A stretch of 22,732 nt of DNA from Alistipes sp. CAG:435 (GTDB lineage: Bacteria; Bacteroidota; Bacteroidia; Bacteroidales; UBA932), in the NCBI GenBank assembly GCA_000433355.1, contig FR893112.1:1-22732 (forward strand). Direction: 5' to 3'. The notes beneath the pieces were generated by a model, which did not search any database, was not told the DNA's origin, and worked only from the letters and a program-made list of their open reading frames with translations. The translations under genes were made by a program, and so were the position numbers. Each line of letters begins with the position of its first letter. Positions within the stretch are counted from its first letter, which is position 1. Below, piece after piece: positions 18,024 through 22,732 of this stretch.

Positions 18024-19769
18024 ATGTACAAGAAAATATTGACAATATTCGCTCTCGCCGCTTCGCTTCTCGCCTGCAACAAGGTTGAGAACGAGGTCGT
18101 GGCTCCTGAGAACGGTGCGAAGACATTGACGATCACCGCAACACTTGGAGATCCGGCCACCCGCCTTTCATATTCAGAGGCTACGGACGGCAGCTACAAG
18201 GCAAGATTCAACAACGACGATGTGGTTTGGGCATACTTCGCCAAGGCTGACAATTCGGTAGCCGGACCGGTGACGAAACTTGCCATCGATCCGAAATCTA
18301 TCTCTTTTGACGGTAAGACGGCTTGCTTCCGCCAGCCCGCTGTGTCCATCCCTGAAGGCTCCACAAAGATCATCGCTTATCTTGCGAACACCGCCAACAC
18401 CACGAACTTCGATGGTGGTGACGACATTGTGTCCGACATCAGCTCACAGGCCAACCTCACCGCAGCCCTGAACAATCAGGTCATCTACGGAGCCGTTGAC
18501 TTCAAGGATCTGACCTCCACTAACCCTGACGCCCTTGCGGCCAGCATTCCTTTCTCCTACAAGACAAGTCTGCTGAAGTTCAGCCTCGCTCTTCCGGAAG
18601 GAACTGAAGTTGACCCGAAGGCCGCTGTCTCAGTCAATTTGACAAGCGGTAAGATCCACAATAAACTCCACATCTCGGGTGGCGTTCTCGGCACCAAGAG
18701 TGAGGAGGGTGATCTGAATCTTGGTGCGACTGTAGCCAACGGTGTTGTCACCGCCTACGCCGCTGTCTGGGCCGCCGACGATCTGAACTCAAAGATATTC
18801 GTGACCATTGATAAGGACTCTTTCCTCGCTGACTTTAAGCCTTCTGCGACAATTGCCGCAGGAAAGGCCTACACTGTGGAAAGAGCTGTGACAAAGGTGT
18901 CCATGGAAACCAAGTGGATCGCTGATGAGGCCGGTTCTGTTGAATTCCCTAACGGTGGCGCCGCCGCTGTCACTGAAGGCTTCCTTTCTTACGCGGATGG
19001 GAAGATTTCCTGGACCAAGAACGAGACAGGTAAACCTCGTTCCGCCAAGCTCGTCTTCGCCAACGGCTCTACTTTTGAGGCGCTTCAGATCGGTCCTGCT
19101 GACTTCAAGGGCAACTATAGCCTTTGGTCAAAGAGGTTTGGTACAGCCACCTCTCCTTATGCGTCTTCTGATAATTCGGCGGCTGTCGAGACTGCTGGTA
19201 TTGTGTTTGGAGAGCCGTTGAAGGGTGAGACACTTCAGGATGTTGATGGCAAGACCTACACTAATCAGATAGGTGTCAAAGGCTTGTACTATGACGGAAT
19301 TATGGATGCTACTGTGGCGATTGACTACGAGGCTATGACGGCTCGTGTCGGAATGTTCCTTGACGCAAGATCCACAGCTGGTCAGCTTCATAACAGCGGT
19401 AAACTTGCGGATTATCCGTATGTTTGCTTCCTGCCAGGTATGGGTACAACTACTCCAAAATCACTTTGGGCCGAACCTTGGAACTTTGTTCAGCCGGATC
19501 TTTCAACGACCGACACAGCTGACTACACTTGGCTCTGGTTCACTGTAAGCAGTGACTTCACCACTTTGAATTACTCGCCTAACTCTTCGGCTGGTCTTCA
19601 GTATCTTAAAACTGATGCTAAGAAAACCGCTAATGCGATTTGTGCGATCACTGTGGCCGTGTCCAAGTCAGCTGACATCAGCTCTGCGAATGTCCGTACG
19701 AACTGGGATGCTGTTTATCAGGGCAACAAGTTCAACAATAACGATGGCATTACTTTCATCAAGAAGTAG
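18024..19769 (+). CDS. Fimbrillin-like lipoprotein sharing its C-terminal module with the phosphoesterase
   Basis: A 581-residue lipoprotein from ATG 18024 (MYKKILTIFALAASLLAC, lipidated Cys18, then NKVENE). Residues about 33-290 look like a fimbrillin-like domain (ITATLGDPATRLSY, FNNDDVVWAYF, TKIIAYLA, IPFSYKTSLLKFSL, VTAYAAVWA). Residues 298-581 are the same module that ends the 1222-residue phosphoesterase: a BACON-like part (SWTKNETGKPRSAKLVF) and a domain with DFKGNYSLWSKRF, LKGETLQD, VAIDYEAMTARVGMFLDAR, YVCFLPGM, PWNFVQPDL and SSDFTTLNYSP. No catalytic motif is visible. It is the last gene of the operon, 17 bases after the GLUG gene, and a terminator follows. Its role is unknown; surface binding or scaffolding beside the phosphoesterase is an inference from the shared module. 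Confidence 0.85.
   Translation: MYKKILTIFALAASLLACNKVENEVVAPENGAKTLTITATLGDPATRLSYSEATDGSYKARFNNDDVVWAYFAKADNSVAGPVTKLAIDPKSISFDGKTACFRQPAVSIPEGSTKIIAYLANTANTTNFDGGDDIVSDISSQANLTAALNNQVIYGAVDFKDLTSTNPDALAASIPFSYKTSLLKFSLALPEGTEVDPKAAVSVNLTSGKIHNKLHISGGVLGTKSEEGDLNLGATVANGVVTAYAAVWAADDLNSKIFVTIDKDSFLADFKPSATIAAGKAYTVERAVTKVSMETKWIADEAGSVEFPNGGAAAVTEGFLSYADGKISWTKNETGKPRSAKLVFANGSTFEALQIGPADFKGNYSLWSKRFGTATSPYASSDNSAAVETAGIVFGEPLKGETLQDVDGKTYTNQIGVKGLYYDGIMDATVAIDYEAMTARVGMFLDARSTAGQLHNSGKLADYPYVCFLPGMGTTTPKSLWAEPWNFVQPDLSTTDTADYTWLWFTVSSDFTTLNYSPNSSAGLQYLKTDAKKTANAICAITVAVSKSADISSANVRTNWDAVYQGNKFNNNDGITFIKK
18915..19766 (+). repeat. Shared C-terminal module, copy 2 (final lipoprotein)
   Basis: Homologous over its whole length to residues 945-1222 of the phosphoesterase (13147-13980). 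Particularly similar blocks are TGKPR, DFKGxYSLxSKxF, LKGETLxD, IDYEA, DAR and FLPxM. In both proteins the module runs to the C-terminus. Confidence 0.85.
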
Positions 19770-19829
19770 TTATGAATATGCCAGTGTCCCTCTCCTGAAA
19801 AGGAAGTGACCCCTTGGCGTCCCTTTCCC

Positions 19830-19866
19830 AATCCGGGCGACCTCCCCACAGGCCACCCGGATTTTT
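19830..19866 (+). terminator. Intrinsic terminator of the SusC operon
   Basis: An 8-bp GC-rich stem (AATCCGGG at 19830-19837 with CCCGGATT at 19856-19863) with a smaller inner CCT/AGG pairing, followed by a TTTTT run at 19862-19866. It lies about 60 bases past the last stop codon and marks the end of the roughly 17-kb operon. Confidence 0.85.
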
Positions 19867-20025
19867 CTGTAAAGCACCACCCTGTCGAAGTTCCCTCAGG
19901 CGCTAAGCGTAAGCATTCGATAGCCTATATGTGTTTATTGCAAATAATAACATTTTAATGGAAATATCAAAATTCTTTTTACTTGTTAATATGCCGACAT
20001 CATCTATCGTCCATCAGTTCACGGA

Positions 20026-20057
20026 TTTGTAATATTCATTGAAAATCATTTTCTTTG
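20026..20057 (+). promoter_or_regulatory. Candidate promoter of the MNT/HEPN pair
   Basis: TTTG at 20026-20029 is an exact -33 element. TTTCTTTG at 20050-20057, 20 bases further, matches the -7 consensus TAnnTTTG except for T in place of A at its second base. The predicted start at about 20061 is 2 bases before the ATG at 20063, so the transcript would be nearly leaderless. The interval 19867-20025 shows no gene. Confidence 0.45.
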
Positions 20058-20062
20058 CAGTT

Positions 20063-20386
20063 ATGAGAGAAGATTTGTCACAGGTGCTTGATCAGGTGCG
20101 GAAGGTCGCCAATGAGACTGTTCCGCAGGGCGGGCGCGTCTTTCTCTTCGGATCACGGGCACGGGGCGACTTCAGAGCAGATTCGGATTGGGATTTTCTG
20201 GTCATTCTTCAAAAAGACAGAATTGAGAAAAGCGACTACGACAGTGTGATATATCCATTGACCCTCCTTGGATGGAAGTTAGGTCTTGATTTTGTGCCTG
20301 TCATCTACACGGAAAACGATTGGAACAACCGTAAGGGCACTTTGTTCTATCATAATGTTCAAACAGACTCAATAAAAATTATTTAA
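20063..20386 (+). CDS. MNT-type nucleotidyltransferase, likely antitoxin of an MNT/HEPN pair
   Basis: A 107-residue minimal nucleotidyltransferase of the polymerase-beta superfamily. The catalytic signature GS-X10-D-X-D is exact: Gly30, Ser31, Asp42, Asp44 in FGSRARGDFRADSDWDFLV, with the third metal-binding Asp at 76 (GLDFVPV). In characterised MNT/HEPN modules such proteins add AMP to, and so neutralise, the HEPN partner. The ATG at 20063 is preferred; an in-frame TTG at 20039 would add eight residues but lies upstream of the predicted transcript start. The HEPN gene follows after 2 bases, so the two are surely co-transcribed. The pair is unrelated in content to the glycan operon upstream and is separated from it by a strong terminator. 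Confidence 0.9.
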   Translation: MREDLSQVLDQVRKVANETVPQGGRVFLFGSRARGDFRADSDWDFLVILQKDRIEKSDYDSVIYPLTLLGWKLGLDFVPVIYTENDWNNRKGTLFYHNVQTDSIKII

Positions 20387-20388
20387 CC

Positions 20389-20796
20389 ATGAATGAAGAG
20401 GAGAGACGGGTGATTGTTGATCAGGAAATGGTGAAAGCTCTGAAATTTCTGACTGATGCCGAAGAATTGGCAAGGTTGGAAATGTGGAACGTGGTGGCGA
20501 ACAGGGCGTATTATGCGCTTTATCACGCAGTGATGGCGATGATGGTTAATGATGGATTTTTGCCCAAGACTCATAGTGGCCTTATTACCGAGTTTGGCCG
20601 GGAGTATGTTATTACAGGAAAAATTGATCCGAAATATTCAAAGGTTCTTTCTCAAATGAGGTCTATAAGGGAGAATTGTGACTATGATGTCTTTTATTAT
20701 ACCTGTAAAGAAGAAATGGAGCCTGTTTTGATCACCGTAAGGGAATTGATCGAACTCATCAATGAACGGATTAATGACAGCGCTTCGAAAAGATGA
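20389..20796 (+). CDS. HEPN-domain protein, partner of the MNT nucleotidyltransferase
   Basis: A 135-residue all-alpha HEPN protein of the PF05168-like type, with the signatures ANRAYYALYHAVMAMM (37-52), FLPKTHSGLITEFG (57-70) and MRSIRENCDYD (90-100). In RNase HEPN toxins the last region carries RX4-6H; here the equivalent stretch, RENCDYD, has no His, so ribonuclease activity is doubtful. Proteins of this subtype pair with minimal nucleotidyltransferases (as in the Haemophilus HI0073/HI0074 pair) and may act as a substrate-binding subunit rather than a toxin. Start ATG lies 2 bases after the preceding stop codon. Its length is normal. Codon choice is more AT-rich than in the glycan operon, consistent with accessory DNA. 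Confidence 0.88.
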   Translation: MNEEERRVIVDQEMVKALKFLTDAEELARLEMWNVVANRAYYALYHAVMAMMVNDGFLPKTHSGLITEFGREYVITGKIDPKYSKVLSQMRSIRENCDYDVFYYTCKEEMEPVLITVRELIELINERINDSASKR

Positions 20797-21029
20797 CTTG
20801 TAATATTTAACGATGGCACCGCATTATCTGAACGAATTCCACAAGCGCAACAGTCAGGCCTGTCGAAAGGATCTACAGTCCTTACGGCGGCAGCGATTAT
20901 CTGTAGAGGATGTCCTCCGACAGAGTCGGATGTTCGGCAGATCTACGACACGGATGATCTTGTCGGAGACGGTCGAATCCAAGAACGTTTAGTTGAGTTA
21001 GATATTTCATCTATAAGCCGATTGAAGCA
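20797..21029 (+). other. Region without recognisable gene; possible degenerate coding relic
   Basis: I recognise no gene here. Two short frames exist: an ATG-started 59-codon ORF (20813-20992, beginning MAPHYLNEFHKRNSQ), and an 81-codon open stretch that continues the HEPN frame past its TGA up to TAA at 21040 and has no start codon. The latter ends RLKQTLR, and after a +1 shift reads KPIFYRLTAELFI across the first inverted repeat, which hints at a frameshifted remnant. A small perfect hairpin (TCCGAC-AGA-GTCGGA) sits at 20916-20930. None of these frames matches a family I know. Confidence 0.4.
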
Positions 21030-21125
21030 AACTCTGCGGTAAGCCCATTTTTTATCGACTTACCGCAGAGTTATTCATAATAAACCTTGCGGAAAGTCGA
21101 TTTTTTTTTAACTTTGCGCAAGGTT
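21030..21125. repeat. Four related half-sites forming two inverted repeats upstream of the ATPase gene
   Basis: Inverted repeat 1 has perfect 14-bp arms (AACTCTGCGGTAAG at 21030-21043, complement at 21059-21072) around a 15-base T-rich loop. Inverted repeat 2 has 14-bp arms with one mismatch (AACCTTGCGGAAAG at 21083-21096, complement of AACCTTGCGCAAAG at 21112-21125) around another 15-base T-rich loop. Consensus half-site: AACYYTGCGSWAAG. The two repeat centres are 53 bp apart, close to five helical turns. No T-tract follows either stem, so these are unlikely to be terminators. A regulatory or recombination role is inferred. Confidence 0.75.
21086..21116 (+). promoter_or_regulatory. Candidate promoter of the ATPase gene, inside inverted repeat 2
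   Basis: TAACTTTG at 21109-21116 is an exact -7 element and overlaps the right arm of inverted repeat 2. CTTG at 21086-21089, 19 bases upstream in the left arm, is a 3-of-4 match to the -33 TTTG. The predicted start near 21120 leaves a leader of about 19 bases. A protein bound to the arms would cover both promoter elements. Confidence 0.55.
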
Positions 21126-21138
21126 ATCAATAAATATC

Positions 21139-22542
21139 ATGAAGGTAATAGGCAGAAAATCAGAGATTGGGCAAATCCGGAAGTTGTATGATTCCGGAAA
21201 ATCAGAGTTTGTTGTTGTCTATGGAAGACGGCGCGTTGGAAAGACTTTTCTGGTGAACCAGTTCTTCGACAATAAATTCCTTTTCAAGGTGACCGGGCTT
21301 GCGGTCAAGGACAAGGCCGCACAACTTGTCAATTTCGGAGAGGCTCTCAAAAAACAGGGCTCGCCCCTTTGCCCTTACCCGAAATCCTGGATGGAAGCGT
21401 TTGGCTTCTTGAAGACGCTTATCGAAAGTTCAAAGGTGAATGGACGCAAGGTCGTGTTCATTGATGAGTTGCCGTTCATGTACACCAATCGATGCGATCT
21501 GGTCGTGGCCCTCGAGCATTTCTGGAATGACTGGGGATGCACGCAAGACAATCTTATGCTGATTGTCTGCGGCTCCGCCACATCGTGGATAACAAAGAAG
21601 ATCCTCCGGAACAAAGGCGGTCTGCATAACAGGGTGACAGGAAAGATCTACCTCAGACCGTTCAATCTGGCGGAGTGCAAGGCCTATTTCAAGTCGGCCG
21701 GCATCAGCCTTGATGAGAAGGATATCGCGGAATGTTACATGATCATGGGCGGGATTCCTTACTATCTCAGCCTCTTTGAGAAAGGGAAAAATCTCGCGCA
21801 GAATGTGGACGAAATGTTCTTCAAAAGGAAAGGCAAACTGGACGGAGAGTTCGACAACTTGTACGCCTCCCTGTTTGAGAATAGCGAGGACTATATGAAA
21901 GTGATCGAGGCGCTCAGCCGCAGGAACGCCGGCCTGACCAGAAAGGAGGTCATCGCGGCGACAGGGCTTCCTGACGGAGGAGGCCTTAGCACTATCCTGT
22001 CTGACTTGGATGACTGCGACATAATCCGGAAATATAAGGCCTTCGGTAAAAAAGAAAATGATGCTGTCTATCAACTGACGGATTTCTACACAATCTTCTA
22101 CTACAAGTTCATCAAGAAATATGGCACTTCGGACAAATCTTTCTGGTCCTACCAGACCGGCACCACCCTTCATAATGCTTGGGCAGGAATCGCGTTCGAG
22201 AGACTGTGCATGTACCATCATATTCAGATAGAGAAAGCGCTTGGCATTCAAGGCATAATGACGGAAGCATCGTCCTGGCGTTCGGAAAGCGCGCAGATAG
22301 ACTTGGTGATAAGCCGCGCCGACCGTGTCATAGACCTCTGCGAGATCAAATTCTGGGAAGGCCCTTTCTCAATCACAAAAAAATACCGTCAGGAACTGGA
22401 CAACAAGATCAACTCCTTCCGCGACTCCCTCAAGCTTCGCCGGACCATCCACCTTGTCTTCATCACAACCTATGGCCTGAAGCCCAATGAATATAGCGGC
22501 GTGGTCCAGAACGAAGTGACCTTGAAGGATCTTTTCGAGTGA
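21139..22542 (+). CDS. AAA ATPase with C-terminal DUF234/PD-(D/E)XK-like domain
   Basis: A 467-residue ATPase of the COG1672/archaeal-type family. Walker A is GRRRVGKT (29-36), Walker B is VVFIDE (105-110), a sensor-1-like strand is VCGSATSW (143-150), and the GGIPYYL motif (204-210) is typical of the family. A winged-helix-like segment follows (about 250-315, with LTRKEVIAATG). The C-terminal part resembles DUF234, with a nuclease-like core: Glu354 in AFERLC, then Asp388 in QIDLVI and Glu402-x-Lys404 in LCEIKF. All the key residues of a PD-(D/E)XK site therefore seem present. The cellular role of this family is not established; it is often an accessory gene, sometimes suspected of mobile-element or defence links. 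It stands alone behind its own promoter and an inverted-repeat array. Confidence 0.9.
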   Translation: MKVIGRKSEIGQIRKLYDSGKSEFVVVYGRRRVGKTFLVNQFFDNKFLFKVTGLAVKDKAAQLVNFGEALKKQGSPLCPYPKSWMEAFGFLKTLIESSKVNGRKVVFIDELPFMYTNRCDLVVALEHFWNDWGCTQDNLMLIVCGSATSWITKKILRNKGGLHNRVTGKIYLRPFNLAECKAYFKSAGISLDEKDIAECYMIMGGIPYYLSLFEKGKNLAQNVDEMFFKRKGKLDGEFDNLYASLFENSEDYMKVIEALSRRNAGLTRKEVIAATGLPDGGGLSTILSDLDDCDIIRKYKAFGKKENDAVYQLTDFYTIFYYKFIKKYGTSDKSFWSYQTGTTLHNAWAGIAFERLCMYHHIQIEKALGIQGIMTEASSWRSESAQIDLVISRADRVIDLCEIKFWEGPFSITKKYRQELDNKINSFRDSLKLRRTIHLVFITTYGLKPNEYSGVVQNEVTLKDLFE

Positions 22543-22649
22543 TTATTTAACACAACGCCACCCGCCGCCAAGGTTCTTGCCTTTTCCCTTACATACTGTT
22601 CCGGAGAAAGGAACGTCTGCCGCTGCGCGGTCTTTTTCTTCTTCGCCAT
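22470..22649 (-). pseudogene. 5' stub of a conserved small Bacteroidales gene
   Basis: From ATG 22649 the frame reads MAKKKKTAQRQTFLSPEQYV, then REKARTL. I recall this as the N-terminus of a conserved uncharacterised Bacteroidales protein of well over 100 residues. After about LAAGGVVLNN (near 22543) the expected sequence is absent and the frame runs into the antisense of the ATPase 3' end until a stop at 22470, giving only 59 residues. The break coincides with the ATPase stop codon (22540-22542). An upstream TTG start at 22679 is rejected. A weak -7-like TATCTTTA lies at 22673-22666. The family identification is from memory; if wrong, this is just a small hypothetical ORF. Confidence 0.45.
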
Positions 22650-22732
22650 TTTCTGAATATTTCCGTAAAGATACGGCAATTAATTTTAGGAAATTATATA
22701 GGAGTTGGCTAACATTTTCCTTATGATGCTGA

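Noticed and set aside
20039..20062. TTG start adding eight residues to the nucleotidyltransferase
   Set aside because: It lies upstream of the predicted transcript start and adds a hydrophobic stretch not needed by minimal nucleotidyltransferases.
21030..21072. Inverted repeat 1 as a transcription terminator for the MNT/HEPN operon
   Set aside because: The stem is perfect, but no T-tract follows it on either strand, and a second related repeat of the same geometry follows, which favours a regulatory or recognition array.
22650..22679. TTG-started N-terminal extension (MPYLYGNIQK) of the small right-edge ORF
   Set aside because: The ATG at 22649 begins the recognisable MAKKKK N-terminus and is preceded by a weak promoter-like element inside the proposed extension.

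Overview
The window looks like a Bacteroidales-type (Bacteroidota) chromosome segment. The signs are a SusC/SusD pair, many lipoproteins with a Cys after a Gly/Ala/Ser-rich lipobox, BACON and fimbrillin-like domains, TAnnTTTG-type promoter elements, and an almost complete lack of Shine-Dalgarno sequences. The moderately GC-rich coding DNA fits a gut-type Bacteroidales, but I cannot name a genus from sequence alone.

Region 1 (about 60-19870) is one glycan-utilisation locus (PUL) with two divergent arms. A secreted GH92 alpha-mannosidase gene (146-2488, minus) ends at a hairpin terminator. From the same 175-bp intergenic region an eight-gene run reads rightward (2664-19769) with gaps of only 9-42 bp: a SusC-like TonB-dependent transporter, a SusD-like glycan-binding lipoprotein, a DUF4959/DUF5126/DUF5000-type lipoprotein, a DUF4998-type lipoprotein, a 1222-residue metallophosphoesterase lipoprotein, a BACON/OB-fold/jelly-roll lipoprotein, a 908-residue GLUG-repeat lipoprotein and a 581-residue fimbrillin-like lipoprotein. 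A strong intrinsic terminator follows at 19830-19866. The GH92 enzyme points to alpha-mannose-containing glycans (yeast mannan, high-mannose N-glycan or similar). The metallophosphoesterase suggests the substrate may carry phosphate. No regulator gene (HTCS, ECF sigma/anti-sigma, AraC) lies in the window.

The last four genes of the operon are the unusual part. Three of them begin with a fimbrillin-like domain joined to a different C-terminal module. The phosphoesterase and the final lipoprotein also share a clearly homologous C-terminal module of about 280 residues (BACON-like part plus an unrecognised about 210-residue domain), which I regard as a candidate undescribed family.

Region 2 (about 20026-22732) is an accessory stretch. 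It holds a two-gene MNT nucleotidyltransferase/HEPN module of toxin-antitoxin type whose HEPN partner lacks the RX4-6H RNase motif, then about 230 bp of apparently degenerate sequence. Next comes an array of four related 14-bp half-sites arranged as two inverted repeats, the second of which coincides with the promoter of a following AAA ATPase/DUF234 (PD-(D/E)XK-like) gene. The window ends with what looks like the 5' stub of a conserved small Bacteroidales gene, broken right at the ATPase stop codon.

All family names are from reading motifs by eye; no database search was run.
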